A stretch of 64,000 bases of DNA from Aspidapion aeneum. Lineage: Eukaryota; Arthropoda; Insecta; Coleoptera; Brentidae. Under the pieces are notes generated by a model. It made no database searches. It saw only the letters and a program-made list of their open reading frames with translations, and was not told where the DNA came from. Positions 42,108-50,993 of the stretch are shown in pieces. The translations under genes were made by a program, and so were the position numbers. Location of the stretch: assembly GCA_963576565.1 (NCBI GenBank), contig OY755039.1, forward strand, positions 28,844,602 through 28,908,601. The letters run 5' to 3'. Each line of letters begins with the position of its first letter. Positions within the stretch are counted from its first letter, which is position 1.

Positions 42108-43388
42108 ATGTCAAATCCAGATAATATTAATCAAAATCAAGCTCCAACAACAACAACAATTGAACCTTATAAACTTTCCGAAATATTTTCGTTACTACCA
42201 GAATATGATGGTAACCCTATTAATCTTAATACCTTTATAAATGCGTGCGATCTGGCGTACCAAATGTGTGTTCCAACACAAAGATCATTTTTAATTGTCA
42301 AAATTAAAAATCAATTACGCGGAGAAGCCTCTAGATTAATTAACTCGCAAGACTTAGATACATGGGCACAAATTAAACGAATGCTTCTTGCCCATTACGC
42401 GGATCAAAGAGATTTGTCAGCTTTGACTCAAGATCTCCAAAAATTATTTCAATTACCAAACGAAAGTCCTTTAATTTTTATTTCAAGACTTCAAGTCCAT
42501 ATTGCTAAAATAAATGCTGCAATTAATAAACAGGACTTAACAAATATTGAAAAACAAGCTCAAGGTACACTAATCGAAACAATGATTTTAAATACTTTAT
42601 TAACAGGCTTAGATAAAGACTTAAGTTTAGTCGTAAGAGCAAGTAAACCTGCAACATTTTTAGAAGCAGTTTCTTGTGTTAAATCTGAACTTCAATTTGA
42701 ATATTTTCAAAAACAAAGACTTCATAAATTGCAATTTTCTCAAAAATTAAAACCTAGTCAACAAAAAATTTGTTCTTTTTGCAAAAGATCGGGACATTTA
42801 ATACATGAGTGTAGAACGAAACAAAATAGTAGAACTATTCAAAATCACATACCAAACTTTAATCCGACTTTACCTTCCACGTCAAATTATAGACAAACTC
42901 AAACTTTCACCCCAAATTATAGACAAAATCAACCTTCCACGTCAAATTTTAAACAAAACCAACCTTCCACGTCAAACTATCGACCAAATCAATCACCAAC
43001 ATCTAACAATTATAGACCAAATAATCAAGGAAATTATTTTAGGTCTCAATCAAATAATAATCCTCAATCAAACAATAATCAAAGATCAAATTTTCAAAAT
43101 AAACCTATGCATTTTATGGAAAATGTAGAAAATGGAACTCAAGATTTTGAAGATACTTATTATCAAAATCAAACTAATGATTTTTCTAATGATCAAAATC
43201 TTTATGATAATAATTTTGAACAATATGAAGATGTTTCTTTTGAACAAGAATATGAATCTAATGATGAACAAAATGTAAATTTTCGAAGACAAGCCTCGGA
43301 AATCGATCAAACGTTAATAAATTTTCAAACTAACGTTCAACAGAACGAACACGATCAAGCGAACCAAACTCAAAACAAGTTCATGTAA
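42108..43388 (+). CDS. gag: Gypsy Gag protein
   Basis: This is a 426-residue frame from an ATG. The N-terminal two-thirds is a helical capsid-like region (LLPEYDGNPINLNTFINACD near residue 25). A zinc knuckle follows at about residue 223 (CSFCKRSGHLIHEC). The C-terminal third is rich in Asn, Gln and Ser with a run of QPSTSN-type repeats, then becomes acidic. The stop at 43386 lies 55 bases into the pol frame. The frame is intact. Confidence 0.9.
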   Translation: MSNPDNINQNQAPTTTTIEPYKLSEIFSLLPEYDGNPINLNTFINACDLAYQMCVPTQRSFLIVKIKNQLRGEASRLINSQDLDTWAQIKRMLLAHYADQRDLSALTQDLQKLFQLPNESPLIFISRLQVHIAKINAAINKQDLTNIEKQAQGTLIETMILNTLLTGLDKDLSLVVRASKPATFLEAVSCVKSELQFEYFQKQRLHKLQFSQKLKPSQQKICSFCKRSGHLIHECRTKQNSRTIQNHIPNFNPTLPSTSNYRQTQTFTPNYRQNQPSTSNFKQNQPSTSNYRPNQSPTSNNYRPNNQGNYFRSQSNNNPQSNNNQRSNFQNKPMHFMENVENGTQDFEDTYYQNQTNDFSNDQNLYDNNFEQYEDVSFEQEYESNDEQNVNFRRQASEIDQTLINFQTNVQQNEHDQANQTQNKFM

Positions 43389-44956
43389 AACATCAAATTT
43401 TAACTTTTTCAAGTAATCTTTATTATTTTACAGACATTACACAAAAATTTAAAATTTTAGTTGATACAGGTGCTAGTTGTTCTGTTTTTAAACCAAAAAC
43501 ATGTGAGCAATATTTACAAAGATTTCCTGAAAATGTAACTGTCAAAGGCATTTCAAATGAACCAATTTCAATTAACGAATCAGTTTTAATTCCTTTTACT
43601 TTGAAAGATCCTTTTAAAGTACTAGTTTGTGATCTTGACATAGGATTTGATGGACTAGTAGGATCAGATTTTTTAAAACATTATAATTGCATTATTGATT
43701 ATCAAAATAATAAATTGATTACCAATTTTAAAACAGTTCCTTTATATAGAACTAACCCAGAACAAAAAGACTTTACTGTAAATAATGAACCAATAAAAAA
43801 TATAATACAAATAGAAGGAAGAACAGAAAGAGCTTTTAAATTAAAAACAGATAAATTAAAAAATACAGAAGTTATTTTACTAGCTCAACAAAAAGACAAA
43901 TGTTACATTCCTAATTGCATTGTTAAAATAAATGAAAAAGGAGAATTTTGTACAACAATTATTAATGCCTATGCAACTACTAAAACGATAAATTTTGATA
44001 ATTTTGAATTTGAAAATTTACCTAGCAACTCAAAAACAACTGAAGTATGTTTTAATCTAAAAGAAAATAAACCAATAATAAGAGAACATGTAATACCAAA
44101 GCAATTAAGATTAGATCACTTAAATGACGAAGAAAAAGAAATCATAACATCACTTTGTCTAGATTTTTCGGATATATTTTACTTAGAAGGAGATAATTTA
44201 ACTTTTACAAGCGAAATTAAACACTCCATTCACACCAAAGAAACCAAACCAATTTTTACAAAGTCCTATCGATATCCTCAAGTACATAAACAGGAAGTAA
44301 AAAGTCAAGTTTCAAAAATGTTAGAACAAGGAATAATTCAACATTCTGTTTCTCCATGGTCCTCTCCAGTATGGGTAGTACCAAAGAAATTAGATGCTTC
44401 AGGCAAACAAAAGTGGAGAGTTGTAATTGATTACAGAAAGTTAAATGAAGTTACAATTGATGATAAATATCCTTTGCCAATGATATCAGATTTACTTGAT
44501 CAATTAGGACATTGTGAATACTTTTCAACTTTAGATCTTGCATCAGGATTCCACCAAATTGAGGTAGATCCTAAAGATACTCAAAAAACAGCTTTTTCAG
44601 TTGAAAACGGTCATTATGAATACATTCGAATGCCGTTTGGACTTAAAAATGCTCCATCAACATTTCAAAGAGTTATGGACAATATTTTACTTGGTATCCA
44701 AAACGAAAGATGTTTGGTATACATGGACGATATTATTATTTATTCAGATACAATTAATGAACATGTCAAAAGACCAAAAGAAGTTTTTTCTAGATTAAGA
44801 AAAGCAAATTTAAAGATTCAACCAGATAAGTGTGAATTCCTACGAAAAGAGGTTGCATATCTAGGTCACATAATAACAGATAAAGGTGTAAAACCTAATC
44901 CAAATAATTTCAGCTTTGAAAAATTTTCCAGAACCCAAAAATCAAAGAGAAATTAA
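43334..44956 (+). CDS. pol: Gypsy Pol part 1: protease and reverse transcriptase
   Basis: The frame is -1 relative to gag and opens at 43334. The aspartic protease active site is ILVDTGASCSVF at about 43456. Reverse transcriptase follows, with KWRVVIDYRKLNE (about 44413), FSTLDLASGFHQIEV and the catalytic YMDD at about 44720. The protein runs off into unrelated residues after GHIITDKGVKPNP (about 44900), where the frame breaks. No canonical slippery heptamer was found in the gag-pol overlap; AAACAAG near its end is the nearest. Confidence 0.88.
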   Translation, partial: RSTERTRSSEPNSKQVHVKHQILTFSSNLYYFTDITQKFKILVDTGASCSVFKPKTCEQYLQRFPENVTVKGISNEPISINESVLIPFTLKDPFKVLVCDLDIGFDGLVGSDFLKHYNCIIDYQNNKLITNFKTVPLYRTNPEQKDFTVNNEPIKNIIQIEGRTERAFKLKTDKLKNTEVILLAQQKDKCYIPNCIVKINEKGEFCTTIINAYATTKTINFDNFEFENLPSNSKTTEVCFNLKENKPIIREHVIPKQLRLDHLNDEEKEIITSLCLDFSDIFYLEGDNLTFTSEIKHSIHTKETKPIFTKSYRYPQVHKQEVKSQVSKMLEQGIIQHSVSPWSSPVWVVPKKLDASGKQKWRVVIDYRKLNEVTIDDKYPLPMISDLLDQLGHCEYFSTLDLASGFHQIEVDPKDTQKTAFSVENGHYEYIRMPFGLKNAPSTFQRVMDNILLGIQNERCLVYMDDIIIYSDTINEHVKRPKEVFSRLRKANLKIQPDKCEFLRKEVAYLGHIITDKGVKPNPNNFSFEKFSRTQKSKRN

Positions 44957-45509
44957 AGGTTTCCTAGGATTAGCAGGATATTATCGACGATTTATCCAAG
45001 ATTTTGCCAAAATTTCTAAACCATTAACTAAATTATTACAAAAAGATCAACCATTTGTTTTTGACGCAACTTGTAAAGAATCTTTTGAAAAATTAAAAAA
45101 TATTTTGACAACCAGTCCAATTTTGATTTATCCTAATTTTAATGAACCTTTTCTTTTAACAACTGATGCCAGTGGTTATTCAATAGGATCTGTGTTATCT
45201 CAAGGACCAATGGGAAAAGATTTGCCTATTGCATATGCCTCAAGAACTTTAAATAATACGGAACAAAAATATTCTGTCATTGAAAGAGAACTTTTAGCCA
45301 TTGTATGGTCAGTCAAACACTTCAGACCATATTTATACGGAAGAAAATTTAAATTAATCACGGACCATCGTCCTTTAACTTGGTTATTCTCAATTAAAGA
45401 TCCTGGAAGTCGTTTAGCCAGATGGAGATTAAAACTGGAAGAATATGATTATGAAATATCTATAAACCAGGAAAAATTAACAAAAATGCAGATGCCCTTT
45501 CTAGAATAA
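44892..45509 (+). pseudogene. pol: Gypsy Pol part 2: RT thumb and RNase H, shifted frame
   Basis: This continues the same polyprotein one base out of frame. It shows the connection region (FLGLAGYYRRFIQDFAKISK), then RNase H with TDASGYSIGSVLSQ, YSVIERELLAIV and TDHRPLTWLF. Reading is lost after YDYEIS (about 45460) and the correct frame (NADALSRI) resumes one base back. The two breaks compensate, so the downstream part is again in the frame of part 1. Confidence 0.85.
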
Positions 45510-47605
45510 GAATTGAAGAAAACATAAACAAAATATATCACTCAGTAATGTTTCAAAAGCAAATTAATGAAGAAAATATTAAAATTTTATATGGAAACTT
45601 ATTTGATGCACCTCAAAATTTTTCATTAGCACATTGTGTATCAAAAGATTTAAAAATGAAAAAGGGAATTGCAAAAGAATTCAAAGAAAGATTTGATAAT
45701 GTAGATTATTTAAAAGAACAAAATAAACAAATTGGTGAAATAGCAACTTTACAACTATCCAATAGAACTATTTACTATTTAGTTACAAAAGAATTATACT
45801 ATCAAAAGCCAACATATGATACAATTTATCAAATTTTGCAAAACCTAAAAAATATTCTTCTGCAAAATAACGAGAAATATTTAGCTATACCCAAAATAGC
45901 ATGTGGTTTAGACTCACTCGATTGGAACATTATATTGGCAATGATTAAATCAACCTTTCAATCAACTGATATACAAATAAATATTTATATTTTACCAGAT
46001 AAAAGATCTGCTTTAATTAATGCCCTTACAGAAGATGAAAATTCCAATGAATCAGAAAATATAGTTGAAGATGAACTAGCTTTAATGTCTCCTCAAACTT
46101 TGGAAAATGAATTTAAGAGATTTCACAATTTATATCAAACAACATCATTAATTGATTATTCAAAGATTAGATATACAAATGATCAACTATTGGATAAAAA
46201 ACACAAAAATATTATAACCATTTTTCAACAAGATAACTTAAAAGAAAAACATCATACTATAATAAGTGACATATTAGATGAAGAACTTAACTTTGATTTA
46301 AATAAAATTAATATTTGTTCTTCAAAAACAGTTAATAAACGAAAGTATTTTATAATTCCAGTACCGTATGTTGAGGAAGAAGCCAATTTAACTCTTTTCA
46401 AAATTTTATGTAGATGTCAAAATGACATTGATATCTCCAAAACATTCTATGTTGAAAATAATGTAGATTTACCAATTTTAGAAATGCTCTGTTTTGTCTT
46501 TGCTGAAAAAGATTTAAATTTGGTAATTTGTCAAGATATAGTTACTGAGCCAGTAGAAGATCAAAGACAAATAATAATTGATCAATATCATTCCGGAAAA
46601 AAGAATTTTCATAGGGGAATTAATGAAACAATTAGGAGAATTAAAGAAAAATATAATTGGAAAAATTTAACCAAAGATGTTGAAAAATTTATAAACCAAT
46701 GTGAAATATGTCAAAGAAATAAAATTTTAAGAAAAAATTTGGACAATCCACTTGTGATTACTGAAACTCCAAAAACACCATTTGAAAGAATTAATCTAGA
46801 TATTTTAGAAATTCCAGAAAGAAATTTGGTTTTAACAATAAGAGACGAATTGACAAAATTCATTCAAGCTTATCCATTAAATGATAAAACTGCAAAATCA
46901 ATTGTTAATACACTATTATTATTTTTTCAACATTATGGAACTCCTTTAAGAATCCATACGGATTTAGGTAGAGAATTTAATAATCAGCTTTTAAAAGACT
47001 TGTGTAAGATGTACGATATCAAACTAACTTTTTCAAGTACAGGACATCCACAATCAAATGGAAGTTTAGAAAGATTTCATGCAACATTATTAGAAATGAT
47101 CAGAGTTTGTAAAACAGAAAGTCCTGAAGAACATCCACTACAATTGTTACCATTTACTGTCATTTGTTATAACAATTCAACATGTAAAACTCATGGATTT
47201 ACTCCGTACGAGTTAGTTTTTGGACATACAGCAGCAAGACCTCCAGAAACTCTTTACAATGAAGAAGAACTTATTTGCAAATATATCAGAGATTTAAATG
47301 CAAGGATCAAACATTATTATCGTATAGCTAGATCAAGAACAAAACTGTCAAAACAAAAAGCTAAAGAAAGATTCGATAAACACGTAACTCCAAATTATGA
47401 ATTTAAAGTAGGCGATAGAGTTTTCGTGAAAGAAACTCAAATTACTGGAAAATTATCACCTAAATTTAATGGACCTTTTGAAATTAGAGCAATTTCAAAT
47501 AATTCTGCAACTGTTTATAATCCAATAACTAAACAAATTTCAAAATATAATTTTGATCTTTTAAAACCTTGTCATAAACCCGATTCAGACTCTGATTCTG
47601 ACTGA
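45455..47605 (+). CDS. pol: Gypsy Pol part 3: macro domain plus integrase
   Basis: The frame opens at 45455 and has an internal ATG at 45548; residue numbers count from that ATG. Residues 12-150 form a macro domain of the TARG1/OARD1 type: ILYGNLFDAP, SLAHCVSKDLKMKKGIAKEF, YYLVTK with Lys81, QKPTY, and IACGLDSLDW with Asp122. In human TARG1, Lys84 and Asp125 of the same motifs remove ADP-ribose from proteins. Residues 150-330 are unrecognised. Integrase follows: HHCC region near 347-395 (YHSGKKNFHRGI, CEICQRN), then D (LDILEI), D (IHTDLGREF, about 470), E (NGSLERFH, about 505), and a GPY/F-like C-terminus. It ends in an Asp/Ser run. Confidence 0.9.
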   Translation, partial: NIYKPGKINKNADALSRIRIEENINKIYHSVMFQKQINEENIKILYGNLFDAPQNFSLAHCVSKDLKMKKGIAKEFKERFDNVDYLKEQNKQIGEIATLQLSNRTIYYLVTKELYYQKPTYDTIYQILQNLKNILLQNNEKYLAIPKIACGLDSLDWNIILAMIKSTFQSTDIQINIYILPDKRSALINALTEDENSNESENIVEDELALMSPQTLENEFKRFHNLYQTTSLIDYSKIRYTNDQLLDKKHKNIITIFQQDNLKEKHHTIISDILDEELNFDLNKINICSSKTVNKRKYFIIPVPYVEEEANLTLFKILCRCQNDIDISKTFYVENNVDLPILEMLCFVFAEKDLNLVICQDIVTEPVEDQRQIIIDQYHSGKKNFHRGINETIRRIKEKYNWKNLTKDVEKFINQCEICQRNKILRKNLDNPLVITETPKTPFERINLDILEIPERNLVLTIRDELTKFIQAYPLNDKTAKSIVNTLLLFFQHYGTPLRIHTDLGREFNNQLLKDLCKMYDIKLTFSSTGHPQSNGSLERFHATLLEMIRVCKTESPEEHPLQLLPFTVICYNNSTCKTHGFTPYELVFGHTAARPPETLYNEEELICKYIRDLNARIKHYYRIARSRTKLSKQKAKERFDKHVTPNYEFKVGDRVFVKETQITGKLSPKFNGPFEIRAISNNSATVYNPITKQISKYNFDLLKPCHKPDSDSDSD
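45566..45997 (+). other. Macro (ADP-ribose-binding) domain inside pol
   Basis: These are the domain limits within the third pol frame, lying between RNase H and the integrase zinc region. The glycine-rich ADP-ribose-binding loop is altered (KMKKGIAKEF against RMGAGIAVLF in human TARG1). The GCGLD motif is nearly kept (ACGLD). Catalytic activity is therefore plausible but not shown. Confidence 0.88.
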
Positions 47606-47609
47606 AACT

Positions 47610-47623
47610 TTTCCTTGTTTCAG
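47610..47623 (+). promoter_or_regulatory. Splice acceptor of env RNA
   Basis: A pyrimidine-rich tract (TTTTCCTTGTTTCAG) lies just after the pol stop. Splicing here opens the env frame at 47624. It is phase-compatible with the donor at 41943/41944. Confidence 0.6.
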
Positions 47624-48107
47624 ATTACTCGTTTTCCTTATCGGATGGGGAAAAGGACAATACAAGATCGATGAAATAAATAATACCGTAGGTGTTTATT
47701 TTCATAAAGAACTTAGTATAAAGGTATCAAATGATAAATGGACCTTATTAGTTTATAAAGATATTAAAGCTTTGCAAGATGCTTTTATTAGTAATAATGT
47801 TATTTTAGATAGCTTACGCTTAATGCTTCATCAATCAACTGGAAATATTAAAATGATCCACTTAGATATAAGACCACACGTGTCACTTTTATTTCAAATT
47901 TCCAATGATATAACCAATAAATTTAATGAAATCTATTCAGACATGCCTTACACACCAAGACGTAAAAGAGGTTTAATAAACGCTCTCGGTACTGTTTGGA
48001 AGTATATAACGGGAAATTTAGATGCAGCTGACGGTCAATATTATGAAAATTGTATCAATAAAATTGAAAAAGATGATAAAGAATTAAGTCTTAATAAAAC
48101 AATTTAA
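47624..48107 (+). pseudogene. env: Gypsy Env, N-terminal part
   Basis: The frame begins with a hydrophobic signal-peptide-like stretch straight after the acceptor. It leads to the furin-like site RRKRG at about 47962-47976 and a fusion-peptide-like segment (GLINALGTVWKYITGNLD), a pattern shared by insect errantivirus Env proteins. A stop at 48105 ends the frame because of a frame break in a short T run near 48103. Env mediates membrane fusion in relatives; this copy is broken. Confidence 0.85.
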
Positions 48108-48108
48108 T

Positions 48109-49491
48109 GCAACTTTGCGCAAACTTCAAATTGATGAAGAAACTTTCAACTCCAATATAATTGAAATTTCAAAATCAATACATCAGATTCATGATGAAAT
48201 CGAACTTCTTAATCTTAAATTTTATTTTATTAATCTTTGTGAACAATTATTGGAATCATACACTTATATTCAATCTCAAATAACGGATGTATTAGATTCA
48301 ATTTCTTTTGCCAGATTAAAAATTATTCATACAAGTATTATCCTTCCTAATGATTTAACTAATGCTTTAAAACAAATTGCCCAAAATTTACATACAAATA
48401 GTTTACCGGTAGCACCCATGGACGATAGAATTGCAACATACTTAGATATTATTGATTTGAATGCTTATATTACAAATGAAAGACTTGTTTTTGTCTTGGA
48501 CATACCATTGGTTCGACCAGAATGGTATTCCGTTTTCCGATTGTACCCAATACCAATTTATGATAATCGAACTATGTTACATCATATTTTGCCTGTTAGT
48601 AAGAAATATATTGCTAAAGATAACGATGATGATTTCTATTTATCTTTATCAGAAATTGACACTTGTAGGGATTTGGGCTATAAAATGAAAATTTGTAAAA
48701 ATTTATATCCTCTTCCGATTGATAGCAATTCAATTTGTGAAGCTCAGTTATTAAGAACTCAAAAATTGTTAACTTTTCCAAAAACCTGTGAGTTAGTTTT
48801 GATTTTAGCAGAAGATTATAATATTCAAATTTTACAAAATAATGTTTGGCTAATAAGTGTAACAAATCAACTTCCAATTACAATAAAATGTAACACTGAT
48901 ACTATTTCGAAAATTGTAACAAAAAATGTAATTTCGTCTTTAAAACCATATTGTTCAGCTTTTGTAGGATCAACTAAAATCCAAGCCAATCAACTACAAA
49001 CACTTGATTTAAGTTATAATTATTCAAATTTTATTCAAATTCCTTTCAATTGTTGTGAAAAATATCCAGAAAAACTTAGAAATCTTCCTAGATTAAAACC
49101 TTTAAAAATAACAAAACTAAATTTGGAAGATTTGGAAATTGCTAAACATAAATTAGATCAATATGCAAATGAATTGGATGATTTAATCAATGAACCTGAA
49201 ATTGAAAAATATCATTCATGGCTTACATATCTTGTATTGACTTTGATTATGGTTTTAGTTTTAATTTACTTTTATTGTAAATGTAAAAATCGAAGAGCTA
49301 AAAATGTACGTATAGGCATCGAAAATAATACTGATAACAATGATTTTCCACCATCACCAAATATATCAAGTTTATCAAGTTTAGGCAAAAGATTTTCAAT
49401 AGCTAGGCGTAGGCCATCAATAAGGCTTACAGAGCCAATTGAAGAAGATATTGAATTAAATACTAATGTTTTAAGAAAATCTTATGTTTAA
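48109..49491 (+). pseudogene. env: Gypsy Env, C-terminal part
   Basis: This continues Env in the +1 frame for about 460 codons with no ATG at its start. It has several Cys residues, a hydrophobic anchor near 49216-49280 (YLVLTLIMVLVLIYFY), then a short basic cytoplasmic tail that includes CKCKNRRAK. Together with the preceding part it makes about 620 residues, normal for an errantivirus Env. Confidence 0.85.
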
Positions 49492-49567
49492 TTGTATTTT
49501 GTAATTTTAGGAATTTTAAATTTTGTTAGTAAAAGTTACTGCATTGTATAGCACTAACTTTTTAAAT

Positions 49568-49578
49568 TGCGAGGGAGT
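49568..49578 (+). promoter_or_regulatory. Polypurine tract
   Basis: GCGAGGGAGT directly precedes the 3' LTR and fits the plus-strand primer of LTR elements. Confidence 0.7.
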
Positions 49579-49917
49579 TGTTATATTAAAAATATGCGTA
49601 GGTGTATTTACTTAATGCGTAGTTTCTAGAATAAGTTAAGACGTAATACCATAATTGCACAATATTGCTATTGTTTTCAAGATCATATAAAAGTCATTTG
49701 ATAAACATGTTTACTTCCATATTCTTCGGGAACCCACGCGAAGCTGTGTCAGCACTCTTGTAACTATAAGTAGGCTAACAGGTAAACAACGTCTTTCAGG
49801 TTTGACTTAGCATCTAAACGGTTCACATCTAACTTTAAAGTTGTCTTATTTGTAAAAGTGACTAAATAAAATAAAGTTATTTTTTAAAAAAGAGTTTTAT
49901 TAAGCTCGCATCTAAAA
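49579..49917 (+). repeat. Gypsy 3' LTR
   Basis: The 339-bp LTR is identical to the 5' LTR at all but one base. It is followed by TCCA, the target duplication. Confidence 0.95.
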
Positions 49918-49945
49918 TCCATATTGTCTATTTAGCTGGGCTGGG

Positions 49946-50170
49946 CCAAATGTCAACATTTTATATATTTTGGAATTTAGAAAAGAGCTTTACCAATTGA
50001 AAAAAAAAATACGGGGCGTATATTTTAAAAAATAAGCTATGTGTCAAAAATGTGACAAATGTTTGACATATATCGGATTCTAATAATTCAGGAAAAATCC
50101 TTCAACTTTTACATAAAACGTTACTGTCAAATCAATATTAATGGAATTAGCTATTGAGTAAAATATGGTC
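49946..50170. repeat. Right arm of foldback split by Gypsy insertion
   Basis: This is the inverted partner of 40760-41072. From 50171 to 50892 the sequence is AT-rich and I see no gene. Confidence 0.6.
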
Positions 50171-50892
50171 AATCACCCGGTACACAAGTTATTTATAAAT
50201 GCTGTTTGCCTTGAAGTGAAAGGAAGAAAACTAACACAGCTATGTAAAAATTTAAAAGATAGTCGAGACATTGGTAGCTGGTTTAGGGAGTGTGATAGCT
50301 ATTTTAGTAATAGTGATATACAGGGCTATCCTTTATAAACCTTTCTAAGGAAAACTTTTTAACTATTAGGTCTATGAAGCTTAAACTTCTTTTAAAACCG
50401 AACCACTCATATTTTTTTTAGAGGGCACTGACGTGTGGATAAAAAGCTAAAAAGTTTCAGATATGTCATTTATTTTTAATTTCTTTTTCCTTGAGCCTTT
50501 TCCTTTTTTTTCAAAAACATCAAGGGCTGTTAAAGAGTTCGATCAAAAAACTTTAATTAAATTAAAAAAGAGAATCTATTTAACTTAAAAAATTATTTAT
50601 AATGGTGTGCTTAATTAAATATTTATATAATTATTGGAATTCCATCACAAATTTTTAATTATTTAATTTTTTAATAATTTTTTTTATTTTTCCGACTTTT
50701 AAGTATATCTATCTTTATTTCTTTCATAATGTGATATATATGTATCTCTCTATTGATCGTGGAGCAGTCTAACTGCCGCATCATAGGCTGCCGAGTTCTG
50801 ATTGGCCGGGAATTACCAGTTAAGTTAGAACTTGATCCAAGGTAAAAAAGTGCTCCAAGACACCTAGAATTAAAAAAATCGGAAATGCTCAC

Positions 50893-50993
50893 CTATAGTC
50901 CATTGTAAAAACATCCTCCGCCACTCTTCCGAACTGCATCACAACGTACTCCGGATCACTGTCGTGAATTATTTGAAAATTTTTTACAGACGC
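50893..50993 (-). CDS. ktub: ktub exon, last one found
   Basis: The acceptor is TTTCTGTAG and the donor is TAG/GTGAGC. It encodes [20 protein letters not shown] and [13 protein letters not shown]. It ends two bases into a codon, so at least one more coding exon must follow. Confidence 0.93.

Larger units (their letters stand above)
41152..49917 (+). mobile_element. Ty3/Gypsy errantivirus-like element with macro domain
   Basis: This is an 8766-bp element with 339-bp LTRs that differ at one position. It is flanked by TCCA (41148-41151 and 49918-49921; ATCCA is equally possible). Order: LTR, tRNA-Ser-type primer site, leader, gag, pol (protease, RT, RNase H, macro domain, integrase), env, purine-rich tract, LTR. 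The env gene places it with insect endogenous retroviruses (errantiviruses, for example the gypsy and 17.6/297 groups). Gag-pol are offset by -1. Pol has two frame breaks and env has one, so this copy is not autonomous as read. Confidence 0.95.
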
